Positions 34,901 through 40,804 are shown, numbered from the stretch's first letter. The stretch: DNA of 64,000 bases from Candidatus Cloacimonadota bacterium (GCA_023954715.1 JAGSHD010000014.1:1-64000); one strand, 5' to 3'. Program-made: numbers and translations. Notes: generated by a model not told the origin, from the sequence alone.

Positions 34901-36766
34901 TAGTGTCTGAGGAAGAGTAGAGTCAACAGCTGTGATTGGCATGATATCTTTGATGAGACGCTTTTTGGAACTATCAGCACCATTGATAATATCAATTAAA
35001 TCAGAGGCCGTAGCATTATCATCAATATTATGGATATGAGCTTTGTAAACCAAGTATTTTGTACCATTGGACTGCATGTTAGGGTGCTCGATAATATTTG
35101 GAGAGTTTGGATTGTCAAAACATGAGATGGGAGTACCAAGTAACTGGGAGTTTGGAATACCTCGACAAGGGTCAATAACGTAATATTTACCTTCGGGGTT
35201 GGTACCATCAAAACCAGATTTACCGTCAATGCCAGCACAATAATCTTTACGCAGCGCTTGGTGATAAGTTAAGCCAATTTTACAAAGAGGAACCTGGCTT
35301 AATAAATCAAAAGCCATGTCTACTTCTAGGGGGGTATTTAGATTATCTGAGATATTATCGCTTTCCCCTGTGTTTTCATTGTGATTATATAAAACTAATG
35401 AATCAATGGAAGTAATCTGATCAGCAGATACTTGATATGCTTTAACATTGTTGGCATCTTTTATGGGCGATAGAATTTTAGGTGCGTAGATAACACCTGC
35501 ACCTGCAACACTCACATGAGCAGTTTTTGCTGTACTTACTGGTCCTGTAATTTTTAGCTGAGATTGGTCTTCAGGATCAGAACTAAGAAGGCCAGGGTTT
35601 GGAAGAATGGTCAATGAGTTAACTTTAGTCCCTGTATTAATTTCATCTTCTTTGATAACTACATAGGGGTCAATTTGAAAGTCCTTGTAGTCCTCTGATT
35701 TATCGAATGCTCCTAAACGGTCTCCTTGTATTTCTTCTCCTAAGGCATCGATTTCGTTAACGGTAATCTCTCCCTCAACGGTTGCATCCATAGCAAAGAC
35801 ATTTGCGGGGATTAGCTCTGTATCGCCAATTTTGTATGGGGAGACCTCGACTCCTTTATTTAGTAAGACTCGACCGGCCGTTATATGGGCCGAAACGTCA
35901 GAAATAGCAAGATCACCTGAAGAACCGAGACTGACATTATTATTTTGTGGTATATGAATTGAAAAAGCACTTCCGACTTCGGTAGGGGCCATGTCAAAAG
36001 CTGTGAAATCGCTACCATCTGTTTTTTGCTCTGGAAAGCGGATGACTAGACCAGATCCAGTGTATTGGCTTGAGGGTAAATCTAAGCCACCATCACTAGG
36101 AGGGTTTGGACAATTACTAGAAGTATTTGCCAGTTTTGGGTTATAACAGATATTGACAGTGTGAGGATTTGCATCATCAGGAGATACGACCTCTAAAAGA
36201 GCGTCCCGATTATAGGATTGGTTAGTAGGATGAGGTTCGATAGTTAATCGGCCTTGTTTAATGTCTTCTCCTTTTGTGGCTACCGATGAAACAGAGTAGG
36301 GAGTTCCATCAATATTAAAAGGGCCAACCCAGGTTTCTTCGTTTGTACCAAAAGGTACAACCAATAAATGCATGACAGGATGATTTTTTTGATCAGCAGC
36401 ACCAAAGCGAAAACGAGTTTCAAAAAGTGAAGTGCTTAAACGATTATTAGGATGGACTCCGATTCTTTGGTAGATGATTCCATCTTTGATATTTATTTTT
36501 GGAAACTGCTCTACCCAATAGGAGCCTTCTTGGAAAGAGTCTAGAATGTTTGCGGTAGAATATGGAGGCTTAGATAAGTCTCCTTCTTTGGTATAAGTGG
36601 GATGAATCCAAAAAGTTACTCCTACCGTACCGTTAATAGGCACACCAGTATCTGCTTCAGATAAAAAACCTTGAAAGTTAATGGTATTAAAGGAGTCTAA
36701 GCTTTCATCAGTAAAGGTGGTAGCAATACATAAAATTGACAATATAAGAAAAATTAGTTTATTCAC
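22574..36766 (-). CDS. Giant secreted fibre-like protein with Asp-box and TolB-like propellers (paralogue B)
   Basis: About 4,730 residues. From GTG 36766 the protein opens with an ideal Sec signal, MNKLIFLILSILCIA. The frame runs on to a GTG at 36847, but that would bury the signal 27 residues in; neither start has a good ribosome-binding site, so the choice rests on the signal. Then come a beta domain (INFQGFLSEADTGVPINGTV ... DGTPYSVSSVATKG), a beta-rich shaft to ~1,420, the motif YLHRHDKIGGVSIENIA, four decapeptide tracts, one Asp-box block, two TolB-like blocks and a C-terminal domain after SHHKHD. It shares the overall plan with paralogue A but carries different propellers. It lies 64 bases downstream of the CBM20-esterase gene on the same strand. 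Surface-fibre function is inferred; no anchor is visible. Confidence 0.85.
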   Translation of the reverse strand: MNKLIFLILSILCIATTFTDESLDSFNTINFQGFLSEADTGVPINGTVGVTFWIHPTYTKEGDLSKPPYSTANILDSFQEGSYWVEQFPKINIKDGIIYQRIGVHPNNRLSTSLFETRFRFGAADQKNHPVMHLLVVPFGTNEETWVGPFNIDGTPYSVSSVATKGEDIKQGRLTIEPHPTNQSYNRDALLEVVSPDDANPHTVNICYNPKLANTSSNCPNPPSDGGLDLPSSQYTGSGLVIRFPEQKTDGSDFTAFDMAPTEVGSAFSIHIPQNNNVSLGSSGDLAISDVSAHITAGRVLLNKGVEVSPYKIGDTELIPANVFAMDATVEGEITVNEIDALGEEIQGDRLGAFDKSEDYKDFQIDPYVVIKEDEINTGTKVNSLTILPNPGLLSSDPEDQSQLKITGPVSTAKTAHVSVAGAGVIYAPKILSPIKDANNVKAYQVSADQITSIDSLVLYNHNENTGESDNISDNLNTPLEVDMAFDLLSQVPLCKIGLTYHQALRKDYCAGIDGKSGFDGTNPEGKYYVIDPCRGIPNSQLLGTPISCFDNPNSPNIIEHPNMQSNGTKYLVYKAHIHNIDDNATASDLIDIINGADSSKKRLIKDIMPITAVDSTLPQTLTAVNEFRNHDVTASNKIIVSKAEGLDVYMGADLINDSPIVIGSNNNTHAVSEIRFVNEQYCDPNDGLCNKGIEEQLDNQFGLNIHAGEASFQDLVSISRNVSITGNIDIDRSNNLGGDLEIRSTDDNSSGVPKPNSYVYIPETLNILGEINFGNQNVPAKMTGLINLHDNTSFGISEVSADEFIDRNNLGDGVPYKIDPNSLSHFDSLSIVGTFYVGNKLEFGANLNISSNFNVNGNLTAAYAYTTTYYDYDNPSFYATPHQTSYLDGLSVYNSINVTNGNAFVLGNLQTRHVDLNNGLIIKDESLIVEQTIYGTKIEGKTNPNRVMYPLGHSVLNSLRLIANGDLLMKAGDLTIHNGNLSHAGDAKFTTSHYNGILLNGGTIRTTSIVDIDNIAYVLDPHSSSNVRNLSADTISIFDSFVVSGNMDVQEQLRGDDGLYGQDRLFVSKDFVYRDDIKVMNGGSVSFHVDQTGRLSAKSLQLTSDFQLNNLVVTGNVDISGPAVEINADTVMHKMDIVTHSIRSEDILAAGSSNPVTYFTIDPDGNLTNFHDITYDKSLTFSDTIHVTEQSGDTLQFSDTSDLVTSVYIGQTAHKELVISGLAANQIKATTGYFRYFEDRDNSSFYLSPSTFSNIQTLQLSSSLSTENTLTAPQFLDLDNDFLVDLNQHSKLNSLQVLDQTTAEWVKTPHIHINSDHQTTNTTIIGLDTFHVQKANKITYTGTSKFHSMALSVKNTEGIIIADNFSSGSGILMTPGDLNVLTNHLNADYLHRHDKIGGVSIENIARQDIDNSIPTSESTSTIYRAFLDQSIFTSDGLVLSIEPTTDSGTKPLLLVRTDSGSTVFSAMSTGGVHAVQFIGDASGVSNIGGDASTNDAIIDLSIENIKLKNNSLNSKLFTNNSIRQASLQTSIFLSRHFQEDSLSSVVIKDSSIFSENLDDEIIQNIHIANGEIDGTLLIDGSIQSYHINTLQISNSHIQPSTLTGELFAHQSITTDKILDNSVRYDHVSTGAIDSIKILLDSLSGDNFADKSISTAKIKDYTIISSRLKALDLTNSDFGDGSINSIKIDTNTIVSSNISSNTLTSSVFAMDSIDYTKIVSQSIATIDIDTNTIVAAALSANHKFADKIISSLKVIDRSIIGEHFVEDNILLSHLALNTVDSNQITTNTIAQSDILTKTIRGTSIQNLSIQSHQIDDSQIIATKIAEKVFESSSISQNTLTSQSFEDASITNSKIASNTLDSMQIKNSTLIDQDFAANSLTLQLWQTNTISSEKLANESIILSKFATNAVISSKVLSSEIQTAALSSSQIVSVHIAPSAIVTDKILNASIQTIDLRDDQIDTRIIAPQSIYSTNIIDLSIINSLIPNKEITSSKFALNSVSQWKIQTSQISTIKLSDFSIETLNINTDAVLSSHIDSNVISARMIVDQQILTTHIIDLAVLNNLVSDLAIGTRITTQNAIHSSLIESFTLTSSDFAHIILSDSHFASNSITNGEISNLSISYDLFKTHTIENRHIVPLTITSASLESSLITSSKIKLSSLSSEDFLNQTITDEHLDMTALPQSVFAQSAITSGNILNLTILQEDINDAAILSSHINSRAIESDHFADSSILTTHILDFTLTSSNLASASVSNGNLQTRVSDLSTTQGFYSLSDSNQLTNIQKAVKLQNGKLLLFDKLEGIFEFGSASKNTLVKQDNLTPTSEFTKALSIDKKVWVLVDKQKLYLSTNQGAQFALVQDFGVDIYDFHFEDEFHGVFISDNTAWMTYDSALSLREIRKNDGSGFRRVYSLNSLQHIWIVRENGASANFDYSSTQGGDSLDEYLQLNHTVTYYSDLQFQMTSLNNGQIFIEDRIVRTTDNWNVLNTFDLGGTTFNHIWMNTGNIDDHVAFAPSGSAAVATGFGVSSRPMVDGALIDIIDTVFIDKNNWYLIFKVRSNNDISIAKTSDNGSTYSNYASFGTADSAEAAFTSLQVLNEQYFTVNNAHRNYLSTDNGETFNAVQRSEHLTNFEELMFVDSSTAYGFDRNRVLYKSSTSGSTFSVQSNFGGTGHKFLFKSENDGVIIMDINTNAFVTSNGFSTQTARALASQPNDLNYGSAGKVLIGGDASVYSILTSDFSAASSYTLSTAGVSISAISSDYGDGIWFGSSAGKVFYVTSAGGPSQLLTDIGEKVQDISAISNEIALVSARGQNTLITYDGGKTWEKVLNSDYDDQLFTACHISKDKSIFLAGGKSILMSKFGEGIEQQKIANRTLLAAKISAEFDQKSFVTSSIAGEKLAANSISESSYLTKALISSLFASNSVSSVKISSDAISTRVIAFESVTKEKIRSESIYGDQKITTDTLTGDDFASLGGIDYPLLQVSSFDARLFTTDNAKAIQDSDIQTEALNTTNLDFYSFHGSKIQSEAISANNIKDNAIFGIHFQKNTLTSDDVSNGTFSVSRILPQTITSRHIINGEVKSNHFSLYEYWNDQIDDLSIQESSLLSNSFEGKKFKTRAFIKQKIKDHSIIHQNILNESVEANKILSDSITLADFELLSLTNDVIKSGTINAALLDEDSIIGQFVVSYDIETSKINDQAVSGVHIKPAVITNDKIASNSILGEDITANTLTQSKIKTLSLTDGHFNNLSNVPFATGTMDTTKARLYQSNGGSLYVTQSNGAQTTFASIGGGITRLISPSVSPDNSKIAFIANGNIHWSDLYLEKIIDTGVPFNGDSTPFLTWKNTNDEIMYYHEGDQKVYSYNLHDLSTTEVSTLGQSGFDKLVFAADDTNKWAHITAGTLAVQGGDCNDTVGGFNDINITKDGSYLIGVNGTTVGACAWGNSFIGNSWGGVTPLNPMYLGDKFYYFDTNNLYESSFSNVNQRELIAITSHTATIDKTNAFIQPAHNLKENAVLNGNITATTLDDTHLAELTFHESSFNGQVIEQSHLQVNSIEVGFIATNTITDNKIENAAIEQQHLQDLTLQAETFTENSIFDVKIAAETISSNKVVDDQILISHLAANSVTSGSIADKSILTTHLINNLIDSSSLIQDNIVTASFIASDAVSTFHIVAGSILTTHIADLSIKEENLAYSSITNTYLESNIFQADQFQPSVITNDKLIASEIKAGDAFIVTIEGGDIYRYDWDGSNRTLVDDNATDWTHLQKSAHGNKLTAMLSNDSYDIDFINTGSTIIESNTTNTFQIRDRLNNKTLILASNGDLNWYRDGKYLSTVDTNVRNYGIAYHEETGKIAYSNSAFPDEMIINTNGSTIVAYTAVNTTFRVAYPSFSKDGSSLYFIAATATQGRLKKYDGVISNLSAYDANTSWESRVQSYINDTFVYYTQNNKDLYRARNVNSNFEHTLMLDSGSDITDFQVMPFSAFANNTFTHTNVSSNAITTSVWSNRVLTGGNFTDTTIDTLDLEDNSFEAEVFLDSAFTTSKFTGFITTSIIASRAISSRAILDGSIENDHIEDNSFATEHFAQNTLDTNDLSGANIDGEKLEDFAVTGIKVDTNNEIQGPKIAIESVANDQITSGEIFTTHIKENTLIGEDFGLINASAFASNSISSTHFLTNEILAGKITLNTLDNSVLKSSVITPGHINLNVITSVKVDDGTIIGGLFSDGVITNNKLASDTLISANIVDGRVDGANMASDLDDSSILDSTLNNLDLAQNTFNAGHFNGTIVQNANIVAASIRNEKIADNAITASLLNNVVGTKIDGESFVDNAFGVAEIDDLTITSANISKALSSTNIGLITLEDTEFLASNLVKADFETTFATERNILDGSINSADLIAGAIIKSSGTDRLTLNSQQILSDHVFNDLEGSILENNAIVSGDIGASSLTVSKIKDTIIDKSKLVLSTIVNADFAPNAILNVHIPDKLITSVKIAGASFTEAHVSGLSGDEITDGSLSVNNVADNTIQNVDLLAGSFGATEIKTIEFADLEATAKFSNTHFADLTIVNDDINDNQVTGAHFNAAMSIAKFDINTITYNKLNFGNTVISELFGGGNADSHHKHDILTQEILCNGVGASKVGTSGNAFCIVPNINAKFFSQHDTYTAYTLNNIVVRGRMCTAEQLWRAEKAGISFTNLDTHLSSDFMVSPKGLGGTFKTLLFNDSTPDNHSGFGEHVVTGGADGGNSAWCF
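23010..24850 (-). repeat. Decapeptide repeat tract 4 of paralogue B (~61 units)
   Basis: Same ten-residue pattern as in paralogue A: ESVANDQITS, DGTIIGGLFS, NNAIVSGDIG, DNQVTGAHFN. The tract runs from the last TolB-like block to the tip. Confidence 0.78.
24900..25620 (-). other. TolB-like propeller block 2 of paralogue B
   Basis: About 245 residues with WD40/TolB-type blades: GDIYRYDWDGSNRTLVDD, YPSFSKDGSSLYFIAAT (PD40-like) and KDLYRARN. Length suits one six- or seven-bladed propeller. Confidence 0.6.
25620..26290 (-). repeat. Decapeptide repeat tract 3 of paralogue B (~22 units)
   Basis: Units include NSIEVGFIAT, NTITDNKIEN, AETISSNKVV and DKSILTTHLI. The tract links the two TolB-like blocks. 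Confidence 0.75.
26330..27030 (-). other. TolB-like propeller block 1 of paralogue B
   Basis: PD40-like blade SPSVSPDNSKIAFIANG, with GSLYVTQSNG, DEIMYYHEGDQKVYSYN and DKFYYFDTNNLYESS, indicates a TolB/WD40-like beta-propeller of about 235 residues. Confidence 0.65.
27030..28190 (-). repeat. Decapeptide repeat tract 2 of paralogue B (~39 units)
   Basis: Units such as ANSISESSYL, SNSVSSVKIS, SDAISTRVIA and FESVTKEKIR show strict ten-residue phasing. Confidence 0.78.
28200..29930 (-). other. Asp-box propeller block of paralogue B
   Basis: About 575 residues with Asp-box turns: STNQGAQFALV, TSDNGSTYSNY, STDNGETFNAV, SSTSGSTFSVQ and TYDGGKTWEKV. This is enough for one to two propellers related to the BNR/sortilin/Ycf48 group. 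Confidence 0.65.
30010..32275 (-). repeat. Decapeptide repeat tract 1 of paralogue B (~75 units)
   Basis: The longest uninterrupted tract of this paralogue. Units include NNSLNSKLFT, DNSVRYDHVS, TNTIVSSNIS, SNTLTSSVFA and DSIDYTKIVS; hydrophobics recur every five residues. Confidence 0.8.
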
Positions 36767-36911
36767 AACTGAAGTAAAGGCAAAGGTTATACCATAACAA
36801 ATATGTACAATCTGGTACACATTCAATCGAATACAAAATGAAGTCACATTAATTTTGTAAAAATGGTTTTATAAGAGATTACTTTTTCTAGATTGTAAAT
36901 TGTAGTTTCAA

Positions 36912-38105
36912 TTAAAACTTTTTACTTAACTCAATCTTTAAATCTGTGGTTCCGTAAAAATATAATAGAGGCATGTGCATTCGACTAGCCCATGCATATT
37001 CATCATGGGCTGCATCTTGATGTTCAAAGTAAAAAAGATCCTGATCATAACCTTTTTCTTTGAGTAATTTATTCATGTTTTGAGTGTCTAACAAGGCATG
37101 AGAGACTCCTTTAGAGTCCATCCCTTCTTTTGTCCCCATATCCATCCAGATTTTAGTGGAGTTTTTTTTCTGTTTTGGAATATATTCGCGAAACATATAT
37201 TTGTCATCCCACCACAAAGAAGGCGATATGACTCCTACTTTACCAAAGTACTGTGAGTATTCAAAACCAGCGTATAGTGAAACGAGTCCACCTAGACTAG
37301 AGCCCATCAGACCCGTATTTTCTGGCCCCGTTTTGACTCGAAACTCTTTTTCAATAACGGGCATAAGTTCTTTTGAAATAAAGTCTAAGTAAAGGTTGGC
37401 TTTACCACCACCATGTTGCTTTGATTTAGTGGGGGTATATTCTTCTAATCTACCCATAGTATTATAGATACCAACGATGATAATTTCTTCTATTAGGTTT
37501 TTAGAGATTAATTCTTGGGTAGTATTATCTACCTCCCATTCTCTGCCCATAAAAGCTGTATTGGCATCAAATAAGTTGTTTCCATCGTTCATATATAATA
37601 CGGGATAGTGCTTTTTTGAATCTGATTTATACGATGGCGGAAGATATACTATGATGTTACGAAAATTGTTTAAAAATTTAGATTCAAACTTTCTTAGAAA
37701 TTGAAAATTGCCTTGTCGAGTATGATCTAATGAGTCACTTTCAAATCCAGCAAAATTGTAAACCTGTAGTTCAACTACTTCAGACTTTTGAGCTATCACT
37801 CTAAAATTATTTGTATCTTGAAAAAATTGGTCTTTTTGAACTGTTTCCCAGGAACCTAAAGTAAATTTAAACTCTAAAGATGTGTTTTTAGGAACTCGTA
37901 AAGTAGTGGTAAAAGTGTTTTGATCCAGTCGAGATAGTAGATGGCTTTGCTCGGTCCAATCCCCTAGAGTTTCATGGTTTCCAATGATGACTAATTGATC
38001 AGGAGTATAATCAGGTACTTTGACTTTTAACTCCAAAACAATGTATTGAGTTTTGACAAAAAACCATGTAACGATAAAGAGGGTTAAAACGAAAAGGTAT
38101 AACAT
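36912..38105 (-). CDS. Membrane-anchored CBM20-like/esterase D-family hydrolase
   Basis: 397 residues: an N-terminal hydrophobic segment (~1-22) that can anchor the protein outside the membrane; a beta domain (~25-115) like the CBM20 starch-binding module (LVIIGNHETLGDWTEQ, then LEFKFTLGSWETVQ); and a putative-esterase alpha/beta hydrolase (~130-390) of the EstD/enterochelin-esterase group. The nucleophile elbow is GLMGSSLGGLVSLY, preceded by YPVLYMNDGNNLF; the acid and histidine are probably in the C-terminal part around QDAAHDEYAW. Likely an extracytoplasmic carboxylesterase or deacetylase acting on glycans, but the substrate is not shown. It precedes the two giant genes on the same strand by 64 bases, so it may share their transcript. 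Family assignment is strong and CBM20 moderate. Confidence 0.8.
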   Translation of the reverse strand: MLYLFVLTLFIVTWFFVKTQYIVLELKVKVPDYTPDQLVIIGNHETLGDWTEQSHLLSRLDQNTFTTTLRVPKNTSLEFKFTLGSWETVQKDQFFQDTNNFRVIAQKSEVVELQVYNFAGFESDSLDHTRQGNFQFLRKFESKFLNNFRNIIVYLPPSYKSDSKKHYPVLYMNDGNNLFDANTAFMGREWEVDNTTQELISKNLIEEIIIVGIYNTMGRLEEYTPTKSKQHGGGKANLYLDFISKELMPVIEKEFRVKTGPENTGLMGSSLGGLVSLYAGFEYSQYFGKVGVISPSLWWDDKYMFREYIPKQKKNSTKIWMDMGTKEGMDSKGVSHALLDTQNMNKLLKEKGYDQDLFYFEHQDAAHDEYAWASRMHMPLLYFYGTTDLKIELSKKF

Positions 38106-38450
38106 GGTTTAGCTTTATTTGTCCTTAGAGTGAAGTATAAGTATGGTGATTTTGCATGTTCAAAGTATAAGCTTATGAACAAAACATTCAGAATGTAAGG
38201 TTTTTTGTACTGTTTTGCAAGAACTATTCTAATTTTATGACGCTTTGTGATCTCTGTTTAGGATGATTTATCCACATTTTTTTTAAATGTAAGTTCTAGT
38301 GATTTAATTAATGAGACTTCAAAAATTTACTGATTATATTGAAAAGTCGAAGGGATTTTATTATTGTAAATTTGAAATTATTAGCCTGACGACTTAGAGA
38401 GATGATATCTTTGAAAGTAATTAAATGTAAAAAGTAAATAATAGGATTTT
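38106..38450. other. Divergent intergenic region
   Basis: 345 AT-rich bases between the esterase/giant operon (minus) and glyoxalase II (plus). It should hold the promoter for the 33-kb minus-strand unit. I found no -35/-10 pair with proper spacing on either strand and no convincing hairpin. An AGGA lies just ahead of the ATG at 38451. Confidence 0.5.
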
Positions 38451-39230
38451 ATGGAAAAACTAGAAATTGTACAATTTGCACAAGCTACAGACAATTATGC
38501 ATGGTTGATTGTTGATCACTCACGGCAAATAGCAGCATTAGTTGATGCAGTATGTGGTGAAGATATTAAACAATACTTGGATAAATATAAACTAAGTTTA
38601 ACTCATATTTTAAATACGCATCATCACTATGATCATGTGGGTGCAAACGAATTTCTATTTCATTCTGATTTAAAGGTATACGGGAGCGTTTACGATTACA
38701 AAAACAAAAGAATTCCTCACCAAAACCAATCTGTAAAAAGTGGAGATGTAATTTTGTTTGGAGACAATGAGATAGAGGTTATTGATATACCCGGACATAC
38801 TCTAGGTCATCTGGCTTATATCATATCAAATCATGTATTTTGTGGAGATACCGTTTTTTTAGGAGGATGTGGCAGAGTATTTGAAGGAACCTATCAACAG
38901 ATGCATTTTAGTATTAAAAATATGTTAGAGTCTGTACCCTCTAATTTTTTATTGTACCCCGCTCATGAGTATTCATTGTCTAATCTCAAGTTTGCTAAAC
39001 ACCTTTTAGATGACGATTGTGTTAATCATGCCATTACTATTGCTAAAAAGCGCTTAAGTGAAAAGGGTTCAAGCTTACCTACTTCTGTTCAAGATGAAAA
39101 ATCATGGAACCCATTCTATCGAGTAAATGATCCAAACTATTTAAAAAGTGTTACAAGCTTATCTTTTGAAGCGAAACAGTCTCCACATATTGCTTTTGCA
39201 GAGATCAGAAAAATGAAGGATAACTTTTAA
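38451..39230 (+). CDS. gloB: Hydroxyacylglutathione hydrolase (glyoxalase II)
   Basis: A 259-residue metallo-beta-lactamase-fold enzyme that hydrolyses S-lactoylglutathione to lactate and glutathione in methylglyoxal detoxification. The dinuclear metal motif is NTHHHYDHVGAN (THxHxDH), with further metal ligands in IPGHTLGH and CGDTVF. Glyoxalase II-specific signatures are GCGRVFEGT, YPAHEYSLSNLKFA (the substrate-binding HEY/F...N motif) and the near-terminal NPFYRVND. Length is normal for the family. AGGA precedes the ATG. Its TAA shares one base with the ATG of the next gene, so the two are translationally coupled. No glyoxalase I gene is present here. Confidence 0.92.
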   Translation: MEKLEIVQFAQATDNYAWLIVDHSRQIAALVDAVCGEDIKQYLDKYKLSLTHILNTHHHYDHVGANEFLFHSDLKVYGSVYDYKNKRIPHQNQSVKSGDVILFGDNEIEVIDIPGHTLGHLAYIISNHVFCGDTVFLGGCGRVFEGTYQQMHFSIKNMLESVPSNFLLYPAHEYSLSNLKFAKHLLDDDCVNHAITIAKKRLSEKGSSLPTSVQDEKSWNPFYRVNDPNYLKSVTSLSFEAKQSPHIAFAEIRKMKDNF

Positions 39231-40048
39231 TGGCGAAGACTTGTCAGTTTTATAAATTGGATTGTCCTCCATGTTTAAATGAAGTAGATGGATTTGGGGA
39301 CTATTGTACTTGGCATGATGGTTCTATTAAGATGGATTTAAGTTTTGAAGAACTTGAACCTTGTTTAACAGAAGCGCAGACTTATATTTTAACTGGACTA
39401 AATTTTCGCTATAAAGAGATATGTAATGCAAATTTGAATAACTCTCAAATGATTCAAGTAGACTTTTCAGACATGACCGTTACCAATAGTAATCTAACAT
39501 CATCCATCTGGAAAGAATCTAGTTTGTTAAAAAGTGGCATTGAATCTAGTGATTTATTGCGCACAACTTTTTTGAATACTAATATTGAAAACTGCAAGGT
39601 TCGGTTTAGTAATATGAAAAAGGCGACTTTCAGAGATTGCTTGATTATGCATTGTACTTTTGAGTCTAGTGTATTGAGCAAAACACTGTTTCAGTCTACT
39701 CATTTCAAAAACGTAGATTTTTCAGGTGCAATATTTTTATGTGACGAGTCATATAATGATAATTTGTTTCCTGTGTTTGAAAACTGCCACTTTGAAAATT
39801 GTTTGTTTGCTAATCAAGAGTTATCTTTTTTTAGTTTCGAAAATTGTGAGTTCAGTAAAACTTCTTTTTTAGATTGTCAATTTCAACGAACTAAATTTTT
39901 TGAATGTACTTTTTTTAAGACAGAGTTTTTAGGAGCAATGGATCTTGATAAGGCCTATTTTGACGAGTGTGAACTAGACCGTTTTACTCTCGATTTAGAT
40001 GAAATGAAAATTGTAGAGAAAAAGATAGAAATGGGTACTAACGACTAA
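39230..40048 (+). CDS. Pentapeptide-repeat protein with N-terminal zinc knuckle
   Basis: 272 residues. The first 30 hold C5, C12, C15, C26 and H29 (Cys-rich, ending YCTWHD), a likely zinc-binding knuckle seen on some pentapeptide-repeat proteins. Residues ~55-250 are degenerate pentapeptide repeats of form A(D/N)LxX, here mostly with Phe or Cys cores (VDFSDMTVTNSNL, FENCHFENCLFANQ, CEFSKTSFLDCQF), predicting a right-handed quadrilateral beta-helix. No signal peptide. The ATG overlaps the gloB stop by one base, with AAGGA inside gloB, so it is expressed with glyoxalase II. Function unknown; such proteins often bind other proteins or mimic DNA, but that is not shown here. Confidence 0.8.
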   Translation: MAKTCQFYKLDCPPCLNEVDGFGDYCTWHDGSIKMDLSFEELEPCLTEAQTYILTGLNFRYKEICNANLNNSQMIQVDFSDMTVTNSNLTSSIWKESSLLKSGIESSDLLRTTFLNTNIENCKVRFSNMKKATFRDCLIMHCTFESSVLSKTLFQSTHFKNVDFSGAIFLCDESYNDNLFPVFENCHFENCLFANQELSFFSFENCEFSKTSFLDCQFQRTKFFECTFFKTEFLGAMDLDKAYFDECELDRFTLDLDEMKIVEKKIEMGTND

Positions 40049-40165
40049 GTTTTATATTTTTTTGCACTATTTATAAAAAACTCGTATCATTAGTAGTATC
40101 AGTTAATTTTAAAGATAGACAATTCTTTAGAATGGATAGTTTTAGATTTATTATAAGGTATTGAG

Positions 40166-40804
40166 ATGAATAAAATTGTATTATATGCTTGTTTGATGAT
40201 CCTGTTTTCAGCGTCCTTATTCGCGATGTTTTGTCCAGAGTGTGGCACCAAAAATCAAGACAAATTTAAATATTGCTACTCTTGTGGTGAAAAATTGCCT
40301 CAAGGTCAATCGCAGTCACAATTCAAAAAACCAACAAAGTCATCAGAAACTATTACTGCTGAAGATCTGTATGATTATGACTCTAACCTAGTCTATCCGG
40401 GTAAGGAGACATCTAAAAATCAACAGATGATTGATAAATTACAAAAGCAAATTGCTGCTCAACGAAAATTATATAAAAATAAAAGGAGTAACCCGGGTAC
40501 AATTGGATCAAATCCAAAAGATGTGTTCTCTTTTTTGAATGGTGGCGCATCCAAACAGTTGATGGGTCTACAAGGTAAAAATATTTCAGAGAGCCAATTA
40601 CTTGAGCTAAACGAAAGTCCTCAAGTAAATCAGTTGATGAACCAAATGAAATCTCAAAACTTTCAAAAAAACATTTTAGAAGGATTAAAGCAGATGAAAG
40701 GTCAAAAGGGAGCAGATAAAAAAATAGGCTCTTCTATTAATCAATTAGAGGCTTTATTTCAAATGTTAAATATGCAAGGTGCTATGGGCGGTAATCAGCC
40801 GTAA
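40166..40804 (+). CDS. Secreted or anchored zinc-ribbon protein, unknown function
   Basis: 212 residues. An N-terminal hydrophobic segment (MNKIVLYACLMILFSASLFA) is followed at once by a zinc ribbon, FCPECGTKNQDKFKYCYSCG (CxxC-x13-CxxC). The remaining ~165 residues are Lys/Gln/Asn-rich and hydrophilic, with likely helix in NQMKSQNFQKNILEGLKQMK and no known domain. If the hydrophobic segment is a cleaved signal, the ribbon would lie outside the cytoplasm, which is unusual. AAGG precedes the ATG. A second secreted zinc-ribbon protein is encoded at 53.7-55.6 kb, so a shared process is possible. Confidence 0.75.
   Translation: MNKIVLYACLMILFSASLFAMFCPECGTKNQDKFKYCYSCGEKLPQGQSQSQFKKPTKSSETITAEDLYDYDSNLVYPGKETSKNQQMIDKLQKQIAAQRKLYKNKRSNPGTIGSNPKDVFSFLNGGASKQLMGLQGKNISESQLLELNESPQVNQLMNQMKSQNFQKNILEGLKQMKGQKGADKKIGSSINQLEALFQMLNMQGAMGGNQP

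Noticed and set aside
4809-36766. Phage tail-fibre genes of a prophage
   Set aside because: Both giants have Sec signals and no phage structural, lysis, packaging or integrase genes are present nearby.
38311-38397. A 28-codon open frame beginning MRLQKFTDYIE, recalling the start of Rrf2 regulators
   Set aside because: The resemblance ends after nine residues, there is no ribosome-binding site, and no DNA-binding domain follows.
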